The notes under the pieces are model-generated. The model had not been told where the DNA came from. It made no database searches and worked only from the letters and a program-made list of their open reading frames with translations. A stretch of DNA of 64,000 nucleotides from positions 28,165 to 92,164 of the forward strand of contig JAEUJY010000106.1 in assembly GCA_016794525.1 (NCBI GenBank), in the 5' to 3' direction. A program made the translations under genes and the position numbers. Positions 8,589 to 16,167 of this stretch are shown piece after piece (within the stretch, counting starts at the first letter, position 1; every line of letters begins with the position of its first letter). Origin of the DNA: Myxococcales bacterium. GTDB taxonomy: Bacteria > Myxococcota_A > Polyangia > Haliangiales > Haliangiaceae.

Positions 8589-10856
8589 ATGAAACGCATC
8601 GGGATGGTCGCGACCCTCGGGCTCTTCGGCGTGGTGCTGGCGGCGTGCTTCTCCGGCGAGATCATCGACCGCCCGGGCGGCGATGGGGACGGCGGCGTGG
8701 TCGACCCCGGCGCGCGCCCCCTTGAGGTCAGCCCGCCCCAGGCCACGCTGGCGCCGGGCGGCACCCAGGCGTTCGCCGCGTCGCGCTCGGGGCAGGCGGT
8801 CACCGCGGTGACCTGGTCGGTCGAGCCGGCGGCCGGTGGCGCCATCACCGCCGCCGGCGCGTACACCGCGCCGACCGTCGAGGGCACGTACACCGTCGTC
8901 GCCACCGAGGACGGCAGCGGCCAGCGCGCCACCGCCACCGTCACCGTGGCCGCGCTGGTCGCGACCACCCACGGCATGGCGATCCCGGCCGCGCACCCGC
9001 GGCTGTGGTTCAACCCCGAGCGCCTGGCCCGCGCCCGCGCGTGGCTCGCGGCCCACCCGTTCACGCCGCCGACCAACGAGGACCGCGACGGCGGCTTCGG
9101 CGACACCGCGCTGCACGGCCTGCTCACCGACAACGCGACCGGCTCGTGCACCGCGGCGATCACCTGGGGGCTGTCGCGCCTCGACGACGTGGCCGACACC
9201 GGCGGCGTCGCCTGCGACGCGTGCCGCTGGACCGGCGAGCAGCTGATCCTGATCTACGACTGGTGCTACCCGTACTTCACCGCGGCCCAGCGCACGACCT
9301 ACCGCACCGCGATGGCCGCCGGCCTGCAGGCGTGGAGCCGCAAGAGCTGGGGTGGCCCCGCGATGTTCCAGAACAACTACTACTGGGGCTACCTGCGCAA
9401 CGAGCTCGAGTGGTCGATCGCGTCGTACGACGACGACCCGGCGTGGGCCGAGGCGATGCTCGACTGGGTGTTCGATCAGCGGCTGGGGCAGGGCTTCGAC
9501 CCGTCGACCGCGCCGACCGGCGCCAGCCGCGGCGGCGTCGCCAGCGAGGGCTCGGAGTACGGCCCGGTGGTCGGGGCCTACCCGCTGATCCCGTTCGTCA
9601 CCGCCAACCTGCTCGGCCGCAACCTCTACGAGGAGACGCCGTTCTGGCGCGAGGCGGTCTACGCGCTGATCTACGCCACCACGCCGGCGCCGACGACGAT
9701 CCCCGACGCCGCCGGCACCGGCTACACGGTGTTCCCGTTCAGCGACGACGACAGCTGGACCTCGCGGTTCCAGGCCCAGACCCACTACTACCCGGACTTC
9801 ATGACGACGATGGCGTCGTACTGGCCGGGCCTCAACGTCGGGCGTCACGCCCGGCAGTGGGCGACGATGGTCGGTGTCACGCCGTGGCGCCATGTCCAGG
9901 CGGTCGACGTCGCGACGCCGCCGCTGGGGTTCGCGTCGCTGCCGCTCGACTTCTACGCCGCCGGCCCGCGCTACCTCTACGGGCGCAACGCGTGGGGCCC
10001 GACCGCGACGACCTTCATGCTGCAGCTCGGCGACGCCGCCGAGAGCTCGATCGGCCACCAGCACGGCGACTACGGCACGTTCCAGATCTGGCGCAACGGC
10101 CGGTTCGTGGCGCGCGAGTCGGTCGGCTACGCCGGCGGCGGTGACACCGACATCGTCGGCTACGGCGGCACCGGCACCGTCGACGGCGCCCTCGGCATCG
10201 CGCACAACACCGTGCTGATCAACGGCGCCAACCCGGGCCCGCAGTACTCGGGCCCGGCCGCGGTGGTCGAGCGCCTCGAGTCCGCGCCGGGCTACACCTA
10301 CGCGGTCGTCGACCTGGTGCCGCCGGCGACGCGGATGCAGGCGTGGCGGCGCGAGTTCGTCTTCGTGCGCGGCCTCGAGACGCTGGTCGTGCTCGACCGC
10401 CTGCAGGCGGCCGCCGGCACCACGCGCACGTTCATCAACCACTGCGAGACCGCGCCGGTGGTCAGCGGCAACAACCGCGCGACCTGCACCGTCGGCACCC
10501 AGGCGCTGACGATGTCGACGCTGGTGCCGGCGCAGCGCAGCTACCGCGTCGTCGACGAGGGCGCCCACGTCTACAGCCAGCACCGGATCGAGGTCGACAC
10601 CACGCCGCCGGCCGCCGAGAGCTACATCCTCACCGTGCTGCAGGCCCACGACGCCGGCGCCGCCGCGCTGACCCCGACGGTCGCCGAGGACGGGACCAGC
10701 TTCGCGGTCACGCTCAACGGCGCCACCGCGATCACCTTCGCCAAGGGCATGACCTCGACCGGCGGCACGATCCGGATCGGCAGCGCGACCACGCCGCTGC
10801 GCACGACGGTCCAGACCATGGCGGTCACCGGCGACGGTCCGGTGTGGGCGCCGTAG
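8589..10856 (+). CDS. Heparinase II/III-like polysaccharide lyase lipoprotein
   Basis: This 755-residue protein begins with a lipoprotein signal (LGLFGVVLAAC, lipobox LAAC), so it is probably outer-membrane anchored. Residues about 40-115 form an Ig-like domain of BIG type (PPQATLAPGGTQAF, YTVVATEDG). The central part is an alpha-helical toroid (HPRLWFNPERLARARAWL onward; NNYYWGYLRNEL). The C-terminal beta-sandwich carries the Hepar_II_III signature GHQHGDYGTFQIWRNGRFVARE followed by HNTVLING. Enzymes of this family cleave uronic-acid-containing polysaccharides such as heparin or alginate. The target here is unknown. It sits 88 bases before a second sugar-active lipoprotein. Confidence 0.85.
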   Translation: MKRIGMVATLGLFGVVLAACFSGEIIDRPGGDGDGGVVDPGARPLEVSPPQATLAPGGTQAFAASRSGQAVTAVTWSVEPAAGGAITAAGAYTAPTVEGTYTVVATEDGSGQRATATVTVAALVATTHGMAIPAAHPRLWFNPERLARARAWLAAHPFTPPTNEDRDGGFGDTALHGLLTDNATGSCTAAITWGLSRLDDVADTGGVACDACRWTGEQLILIYDWCYPYFTAAQRTTYRTAMAAGLQAWSRKSWGGPAMFQNNYYWGYLRNELEWSIASYDDDPAWAEAMLDWVFDQRLGQGFDPSTAPTGASRGGVASEGSEYGPVVGAYPLIPFVTANLLGRNLYEETPFWREAVYALIYATTPAPTTIPDAAGTGYTVFPFSDDDSWTSRFQAQTHYYPDFMTTMASYWPGLNVGRHARQWATMVGVTPWRHVQAVDVATPPLGFASLPLDFYAAGPRYLYGRNAWGPTATTFMLQLGDAAESSIGHQHGDYGTFQIWRNGRFVARESVGYAGGGDTDIVGYGGTGTVDGALGIAHNTVLINGANPGPQYSGPAAVVERLESAPGYTYAVVDLVPPATRMQAWRREFVFVRGLETLVVLDRLQAAAGTTRTFINHCETAPVVSGNNRATCTVGTQALTMSTLVPAQRSYRVVDEGAHVYSQHRIEVDTTPPAAESYILTVLQAHDAGAAALTPTVAEDGTSFAVTLNGATAITFAKGMTSTGGTIRIGSATTPLRTTVQTMAVTGDGPVWAP

Positions 10857-10944
10857 GCGGCCGGACCGCCTCGCCACCGCGCGTCGCCGCGCCGACGCCC
10901 GGCTGGGACCCGCGGGCGTGTCGCCGCGGGTATGCTCGCCGGTG

Positions 10945-12216
10945 ATGCGCGTCGGCACGGCCCTCCTGTTCGCCGCGGCGGTGGCCGGTTGCGCCGCGCC
11001 GGCCGAGCCGCCGTGCGTGCCCGAGCCGCTCGTCGCCCGCGGCTACTACGGCGTCCAGCAGCGGTGCGGCGCCTGGACGCTGGTCACGCCCGCCGGCGCG
11101 CCGTTCCACAGCGTCGGCGTCAACTCGGCGACGCCGTACGGCACGCGCAACGGGGTGACCGGCGCGTACGCCTACCGCGACGCGGTGCTGGCGCGCTACG
11201 GCAGCGACGCCGCGTGGGGGCAGGCCACCGGCGCGCGGCTGCGCGGCTGGGGCTTCAACACCGCCGGCGGCTGGAGCCAGGCCGAGCTGCTCGCCGACGA
11301 TCTGGCGGTGACCAAGGTGCTGTACCTCAGCGGCGGCGACTGGCAGACCGGGGCCAACGTCGACTGGTTCGCGCCGGCGTGGGAGGCCGACGTGCGGGCG
11401 CGGGTGGACGAGGCGGTGACGCCGTGGCTCCGCGATCCGCGCGTGCTCGGCTGGTTCCTCGACAACGAGATGAAGTGGGGGCCCGACTGGCGCGGCGCCG
11501 ACACGCTGCTGGCCCGCTACCTGGCGCTCGACGCGTCGGCGCCGGGCAAGGCCGTCGCGGTCGACGCGTGGCTGGCGGCCGCGCCCGACGCCGGCCCGCG
11601 GGACGAGCTGCTGCAGCGGACCGCGTGGGGGACGCCGCCCGCGGCCGCGGTCGCGGGCTTCCTCGCGCAGGCCGCGGAGCGCTACTTCGCGACCACCACC
11701 GCGATCCTGCGGGCCCGCGATCCCGATCACCTGATCCTCGGCAACCGCGACGTGTCGGTGATGACCCGCGCCGAGGTGTGGCAAGCGGCGGCCCGCCACG
11801 TCGACGTGCTGTCGGTCAACTACTACACGTACCAGGACGGCATCGCCGGGCTCGCGCTGTCGCTGTCGGGCGGCGTCGATCCCGCCGGGTGGTTCCAGGC
11901 CCAGCACGAGCTCGCCGACAAGCCGTTCCTGGTGAGCGAGTTCGGCTTCCGGGCCGCCGACGCTGGCCTGCCGAGCTCGTACCCGCCGGTGTACCCGACC
12001 CTGGCCACGCAGCAGGAGCGCGCCGACGCCTACGACGCCTACGTCAGCGGCGCGCGCAGCGTGCCGTGGATCGTCGGCACGCACTGGTTCGAGTACACCG
12101 ACCAGCCGGCCGACGGCCGCTTCGACGGCGAGAACAACAACTGGGGCATCGTCGACGAGGCCGACGATCCGTACGCGGTGCTGGTCGAGCGGATGACCGC
12201 CGTCAACGCGCGCTAG
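10945..12216 (+). CDS. Lipoprotein, GH-A clan glycoside hydrolase (agarase-like)
   Basis: This 423-residue protein has a lipobox (AAAVAGC) close after the start; a GTG three bases upstream is an alternative start. A TIM-barrel glycosidase pattern is visible: GVNSATPYG near the N-terminus, VLGWFLDNEMKWG with the likely acid/base Glu after Asn, a VNYYTYQ strand, and KPFLVSEFGFR with the likely nucleophile Glu. GRFDGENNNWGIVDEADDPY closes the barrel. The asparagine-glutamate and SEFG spacing fits clan GH-A; agarases of GH50/GH86 are the nearest resemblance I can recall, without certainty. It probably acts with the lyase just upstream on an extracellular polysaccharide. Its stop shares a CTAG with the convergent gene. 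Confidence 0.75.
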   Translation: MRVGTALLFAAAVAGCAAPAEPPCVPEPLVARGYYGVQQRCGAWTLVTPAGAPFHSVGVNSATPYGTRNGVTGAYAYRDAVLARYGSDAAWGQATGARLRGWGFNTAGGWSQAELLADDLAVTKVLYLSGGDWQTGANVDWFAPAWEADVRARVDEAVTPWLRDPRVLGWFLDNEMKWGPDWRGADTLLARYLALDASAPGKAVAVDAWLAAAPDAGPRDELLQRTAWGTPPAAAVAGFLAQAAERYFATTTAILRARDPDHLILGNRDVSVMTRAEVWQAAARHVDVLSVNYYTYQDGIAGLALSLSGGVDPAGWFQAQHELADKPFLVSEFGFRAADAGLPSSYPPVYPTLATQQERADAYDAYVSGARSVPWIVGTHWFEYTDQPADGRFDGENNNWGIVDEADDPYAVLVERMTAVNAR

Positions 12217-12728
12217 CTGCGCCCGCGGCTCCGCGCCGGGGCCGGCTTCGCCCGGGCAGGCGTCGCGCGCGGGGCGCGCGGCGTCGGCGTGCGGCGGGCG
12301 GGCGGCGCCTTGGCCGCCTGGTTGCGCGCGGCCGCGGCCTTCACCAGCGCGGTGAACGCCCGGGCGTCGAGCGCCTCGCCCTCGCGGAGATCGATCGCGC
12401 GGCGGGTCGCCCCCTCGAGGCTGCTGTTGAACAGCCGCGCCGGGTCCGGCACCGACGCGCCGTGGGCGAACGTCAGCTTCACCGCCGCCTTGTACGCCTC
12501 GCCGGTGCAGAGGATGCCGTGGTGGGACCACACCGGCGTCTGCCACTTCCACTCCTCGAGGACGTCCGGCACCGCCGCGCGGATCAGCGCGCGCACGCGG
12601 GTCAGCGTCTCGCCGCGCCATCCGCCCAGCTCGCGGATCCGTTGATCGATCAGCGCCGACGCGGCGGCCGGCTCGGCGGCGGCGGCGGTCGCGGCGGCGG
12701 CGGCGCGCAGACGCGCGGCGCGGGTCAC
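12213..12728 (-). CDS. DUF1801 family protein
   Basis: This 171-residue protein has the DUF1801/YdhG-like core: VRALIRAAVPDVLEEWKWQTPVWSHHGILCTGEAYKAAVKLTFAHGA, followed by LREGEALDARAFTALVKAA. The family's function is unknown, and its members are small, often beside AHSA1/SRPBCC and ArsR genes as here. Both termini are low-complexity: Ala/Arg-rich N-terminus and a C-terminus of Ala, Pro and Arg that could bind nucleic acid. It starts at a GTG overlapping the VOC gene stop (GTGA), making it the last gene of the ArsR-controlled operon. Confidence 0.85.
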   Translation of the reverse strand: MTRAARLRAAAAATAAAAEPAAASALIDQRIRELGGWRGETLTRVRALIRAAVPDVLEEWKWQTPVWSHHGILCTGEAYKAAVKLTFAHGASVPDPARLFNSSLEGATRRAIDLREGEALDARAFTALVKAAAARNQAAKAPPARRTPTPRAPRATPARAKPAPARSRGRS

Positions 12729-13237
12729 GGCGCCTCCAGCTGCGTCAGCTGGATCAGGTTGCCGCTGGGGTCGCGCAGCTGCGCGATCGTGGCGACGGTG
12801 ACGTCGGTCGGCGCCATCGTGAACTCCGCGCCGCGCGCCTTGAGTCGTTCGTACTCGGCGGCGACGTCGGCGGTGAAGAACATCACCACCGGCTGCCCGG
12901 CCGCGGCCATCGCGTCCTGGTACGCCGCGGCCGCCGGGTTGTCGTCGAGCGCGAGCTGCAGCTCGGTGCCGTCGGCGTCGGCCGGCGCGACCACGGTTAG
13001 CCAGCGGTACGGGCCGTTGGTGACGTCGTCCTTGACGGTGAAGCCGAGCACGTCGGTGTAGAACGCCAGCGCCGTGGCCTGATCGTCGACGTAGACGCTG
13101 GTGTGCTTGATGTTCAGGCCGGCGTGGAGCGGCCCGCGCGCGGCGTCGGCCGCGGGCGCGGCGGGGTGGGGCGCGGCGGTCGCGCAGGCGCCGACCAGCA
13201 GCGCGGCGAGGAACGAGAGCGGCGAGGTGCGAAGCAT
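12725..13237 (-). CDS. VOC/glyoxalase-fold lipoprotein
   Basis: This 170-residue protein starts at the ATG at 13237, which is preceded by TGGAG at a suitable distance. The N-terminus (SFLAALLVGAC) looks like a lipoprotein signal, unusual for this mostly cytoplasmic fold. The VOC domain follows: NIKHTSVYVDDQATALAFYTDVLGF, ELQLALDDN, and the closing RDPSGNLIQL. Such domains form metal-dependent dioxygenases, lyases or drug-binding proteins. Members annotated only as glyoxalase-like commonly follow ArsR-AHSA1 pairs. It lies 34 bases after the AHSA1 gene. Confidence 0.8.
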   Translation of the reverse strand: MLRTSPLSFLAALLVGACATAAPHPAAPAADAARGPLHAGLNIKHTSVYVDDQATALAFYTDVLGFTVKDDVTNGPYRWLTVVAPADADGTELQLALDDNPAAAAYQDAMAAAGQPVVMFFTADVAAEYERLKARGAEFTMAPTDVTVATIAQLRDPSGNLIQLTQLEAP

Positions 13238-13271
13238 CGGGAGCTCCAGGACGTGGTGGGAGGGAGGTGGA

Positions 13272-13715
13272 TCAGCCGCGACCGCGCCTGGCCATCGTGT
13301 CGGCCAGAGCGCCCAGCACCCAGCTCCAGCCGGCGCGCTGGCCGCGGCCCTCGTCATCATCGGGGACGCCGGCGTGGACCAGCGTCACCAGCGTGCCGCC
13401 GTCCTTGGCCTCGAACCGGGTGGTGACGACGCTCTCGCGGCCCTTGGTCGCCTCGCACACCCAGGTGTGCTCGGCGAGCTTGCCGCGCTCGAGCTGCGTG
13501 AAGCGGCCGTAGTGGACCCAGCGCTGCGCGCCGGTGTCGACGCAGTGATAGAAGAGCCCGTCGACCTTCGCGTCGAGGATGACCTTCGACGTCCGGCCCT
13601 CGGCCTGGGGGCCGAACCACGGGCCGCCGGGGCACGTCGGATCGATCCAGGCGTCGAAGACCTCGTCCGGCGAGGCGGGGATCTGGCGGGTGAACTCGAG
13701 GTTGGTGAGCTTCAT
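13272..13715 (-). CDS. SRPBCC / AHSA1 family protein
   Basis: This 147-residue START-like protein has the family pattern: FTRQIPASPDEVFDAWIDP at 8-26, then WFGPQAEGR, VWVHYGRFTQLE-like strands, and a C-terminal helix GWSWVLGALADTMAR. The fold binds hydrophobic ligands in a groove; Aha1-like members of bacteria have no firm function. Its ATG overlaps the ArsR stop (ATGA), the common ArsR-AHSA1 arrangement, so it is expected to be derepressed when the regulator leaves its operator. Confidence 0.9.
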   Translation of the reverse strand: MKLTNLEFTRQIPASPDEVFDAWIDPTCPGGPWFGPQAEGRTSKVILDAKVDGLFYHCVDTGAQRWVHYGRFTQLERGKLAEHTWVCEATKGRESVVTTRFEAKDGGTLVTLVHAGVPDDDEGRGQRAGWSWVLGALADTMARRGRG

Positions 13716-14035
13716 CGGGGGGGCCTCCGGTTGGCGAAGTAGGCTTCGAGACGGTCGAGGCGCTCGGTCCAGTACTGCTCGTAGCGCGCGGCCCAGCTCG
13801 CGACCTCGCGCAGCGGCGCGGCCTCGAGCGCGAGCGTGTGCTCGCGACCCTGGCGGGTGCGCCGCACCAGCCCGGCCTTCTCGAGCACGCGCACGTGCTT
13901 CGAGACGGCGGCCAGCGACATCGCGAACGGCGCCGCGACGTCGGTGACCCGCGCCGGCCCGCGCGTCAGGCGATCGATGATCGCCCGCCGGGTCGGGTCG
14001 GAGATGGCCTGGAGCGTCGACGACAGCGTCTCCAT
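13712..14035 (-). CDS. ArsR-family transcriptional repressor
   Basis: This 107-residue winged-helix protein begins METLSSTLQAISDPTRRAIIDRLTRG, the classic ArsR opening. The recognition helix region is SLAAVSKHVRVLEKAGLVRR, followed by the wing GREHTLALEA. It lacks the ELCVCDL metal-binding box of arsenic sensors, so it is probably of the non-metal subgroup that pairs with AHSA1 proteins. It heads a four-gene leftward operon. The promoter just upstream has a palindrome between its -35 and -10, so autorepression is likely. The mapped promoter places transcription start at or within a base or two of this ATG, implying a leaderless message. Confidence 0.9.
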   Translation of the reverse strand: METLSSTLQAISDPTRRAIIDRLTRGPARVTDVAAPFAMSLAAVSKHVRVLEKAGLVRRTRQGREHTLALEAAPLREVASWAARYEQYWTERLDRLEAYFANRRPPR

Positions 14036-14042
14036 GGACAGA

Positions 14043-14071
14043 TGTTTAACCGTGCGGTTGAATATTGTCAA
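14043..14071 (-). promoter_or_regulatory. Promoter with ArsR operator
   Basis: On the minus strand a perfect -35 TTGACA (14071-14066) is followed after 17 bases by TAAACA (14048-14043). Within and across the spacer lies an inverted repeat AACCG-TG-CGGTT (14048-14059), extendable with one mismatch to 14045-14062. Its position between the promoter elements fits a repressor site for the ArsR protein. The expected start point is about 14036, next to the ATG at 14035. Confidence 0.7.
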
Positions 14072-14197
14072 GCGGGCCCGCCCGACCGCGCACGGTGAGC
14101 GCTGGCGCTCGGCGGTGGTGCGCCTGGACGCGCGCGCGTGGCGTGGCGCTGGCCTCGGTCGTGCACTGGCCGTCGTCGACTCAGAAAGGTCACTGCC

Positions 14198-15028
14198 TTG
14201 AACATTCACACTCGCTCCATCCTCCCCGCGCTGCGCCTCACGACGCTCGCCGGTGCCGCGCCGGCCATCGCCGACGACGACGTCGCGATCCTCTCGGATG
14301 CGCCCGACGGTCAGCTCGCGGTGCGCCGCGGCCTGCAGGCGCCCGAGGGCATGCTCACCGCGCGCGTCACGCTGGCCATGAACCTCAGCGCCGACGCCGT
14401 CGGCGAGCCGATCTCGCTGGCCCCCGACATCGCGTACGGCGTCAGCGATCGGCTGCAGGTCAGCCTCATCCACGATGGCCCGATGCGCTGGCAGGCTCGG
14501 CCCGGCCTCGGCCTGTGCCTGACCGGCAGCGACGGCGGCTGCCCCCGCGTCTACGACAACGTCGGCCTCGACGTCATGTACGGCCTGGTGTTCGGCTCGC
14601 AGCTGCACGTGTCCGCCCACGGCGGCTTGCTGCTCACGAGCTTCGATCCGGTCGCGACGATGCTGCCGATCGGCGTCGCCGCCAAGCTCCACCTCGGCGA
14701 CGCGATGGCGGTCACGGTCGATCCCCAGCTCGGCTTCGCGCTGTCGGATCGCGACGTCAACGCCGACGTGCTGTTCCTGCCGATCGACGTCAGCTTCCAG
14801 GTCGGCGTCCCGACCACGCTCAAGCTGCTGACCGGCGTGGTCGGCCCGCTCGACGGCTTCGGCGACGCGTACCAGGCCCCGCTCGGCGTCGGCGTCGTCC
14901 ACAACGTCACCGAGCACATCGACGTCGGCGCGCGCTTCAGCTTCGACAACCTGCTCGGCCAGCAGCCGCCCGGCGTCGACGCCGCCGACGCGCGCTCGCT
15001 CGCGCTCTTGCTCAACCTGCGCTCGTAG
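14198..15028 (+). CDS. Secreted protein, possible outer-membrane beta-barrel
   Basis: This 276-residue protein probably starts at TTG 14198, which is preceded by AGAAAGGT; an in-frame ATG at 14138 would add 20 Arg-rich residues and is unlikely. The N-terminus (ALRLTTLAGAAPAIADDD) looks like a signal peptide. The rest is built of alternating hydrophobic beta-strand segments with Gly/Asp turns (YGVSDRLQVSLIHDG, YGLVFGSQLHVSAHGG, VAAKLHLGDAMAVTVDPQ), ending in a hydrophobic strand SLALLLNLRS. This pattern fits a small outer-membrane barrel. A single Cys pair (LCLTGSDGGC) may form a disulfide. No named family is recognised. Confidence 0.65.
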   Translation: MNIHTRSILPALRLTTLAGAAPAIADDDVAILSDAPDGQLAVRRGLQAPEGMLTARVTLAMNLSADAVGEPISLAPDIAYGVSDRLQVSLIHDGPMRWQARPGLGLCLTGSDGGCPRVYDNVGLDVMYGLVFGSQLHVSAHGGLLLTSFDPVATMLPIGVAAKLHLGDAMAVTVDPQLGFALSDRDVNADVLFLPIDVSFQVGVPTTLKLLTGVVGPLDGFGDAYQAPLGVGVVHNVTEHIDVGARFSFDNLLGQQPPGVDAADARSLALLLNLRS

Positions 15029-15108
15029 CCGCCGCGCCGTCCGCCACGTCCACCTCGGCGGCCGCCGGGCTGTCGCCGAGCGCGAGCGTGCCGCGCGGCG
15101 CCTTCGGT

Positions 15109-16101
15109 TCAGGGCGCGTCGCCGAACAGCGCCGGGGCGATCGGCCGGAAGCGCTCGCGCAGGCGGGCCTGGCCGGCCCGGACCAGCGCGCGCGCGGCGC
15201 TGGCGGCGACGCCGAGCGCGGCGCCGATCTCGTCGAAGGTCGCGTCGGCGGTCCACAGCTCGAGCGCGCGGCGCATGTCGGCCGGCAACGTCGCCATGAA
15301 CGCGCGGACCTCGGTCAGCACCTCGCGGGCGGTGACCAGATCGGTGATCGGCGGGCGCGCGCCCACGTCGGCGACCGCGTCGAGGCGATCGGCGCCGCTG
15401 TACAGATCGCGCTTGCTGCGCAGCGGCCGGCTCGCCAGCGCGAGGGCCCAGCCGCGCGCGATCGCGGCCTCGGCCAGCGCCGCCGCGGTCACCGCCCCGG
15501 GGCGGTACAGCGCGACCACGGCGTCGTCGCGCCAGCGCGCCTCGATCGCGCCGGGGACGCGGGCCAGCGCGGCGACCAGCGCCGCCCGCGGCTCGGGCTC
15601 GGGCGCGCCACCGGCGAGCGTCAGCTGCGCGCGCGCGATCGAGGTCCAGCCGAAGCGGCGCTTGACGTGGTCCTTGGCGACGAAGCGGCACAGCGTCAAC
15701 AGCCACGCGCGCAACGGGCTGGCGGCCGGCGCGGCGGCGGTCGCGCGCGCCGGCGGCTCGCCGGCGCCGGTCACCTGGGCGAGCTCGTCGATCAGGCCCA
15801 GCTCGTCGAGGTCGTCGGGGTCGGGCGGTTCGCTGGCCAGGAAGTCGCGCAGGTTGCGGCAGTCGCGGTCGTGCAGCCGCGCGATGGCGTCGACCAGGAC
15901 CGTGCGCACGTCGTCGTCGCCGTCGAGCCCGACCCGGCGCAGCACGGTGCCGCGCGCGATCCAGCCCTCGAGGTGCGGGGCGAGCAGCGCGAGCAGCGCC
16001 TGCCAGCTGCGATCGCGCTCGGCCGGGGGCCGGCCGGGCGCGCACACCGCCTGGACCAGCCGCAGCGCGCGCTGCTCGGTCGCGGCGTCCCAGGAGCCCA
16101 T
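15109..16101 (-). CDS. ECF-like RNA polymerase sigma factor, kinase-associated
   Basis: This 330-residue protein is longer than a usual ECF factor. An N-terminal sigma region-2-like half includes WQALLALLAPHLEGWIARG and SPLRAWLLTLCRFVAKDHVKRR, interrupted by an acidic insert (SEPPDPDDLDELGL). The C-terminal region 4 reads ADMRRALELWTADATFDEIGAALGVAASAARALVRAGQARLRERF, a helix-turn-helix. An extra segment of about 100 residues sits between the two. It is transcribed divergently from the kinase gene with 66 bases between them. The kinase's N-terminal HxxxCxxC motif looks like an anti-sigma zinc finger, so the pair is probably a sigma/receptor module. Confidence 0.75.
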   Translation of the reverse strand: MGSWDAATEQRALRLVQAVCAPGRPPAERDRSWQALLALLAPHLEGWIARGTVLRRVGLDGDDDVRTVLVDAIARLHDRDCRNLRDFLASEPPDPDDLDELGLIDELAQVTGAGEPPARATAAAPAASPLRAWLLTLCRFVAKDHVKRRFGWTSIARAQLTLAGGAPEPEPRAALVAALARVPGAIEARWRDDAVVALYRPGAVTAAALAEAAIARGWALALASRPLRSKRDLYSGADRLDAVADVGARPPITDLVTAREVLTEVRAFMATLPADMRRALELWTADATFDEIGAALGVAASAARALVRAGQARLRERFRPIAPALFGDAP

Positions 16102-16167
16102 CGCCGCGAGCGTATCGCCTGACGCCACCGCCGGTCGAGCCGTCTGGGTAGACTCCCGAGGCGCGCG

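Noticed and set aside
8331..10958. Minus-strand open frame of about 875 codons
   Set aside because: Arg/Ala-rich with no domain; the plus strand holds the heparinase-like lipoprotein.
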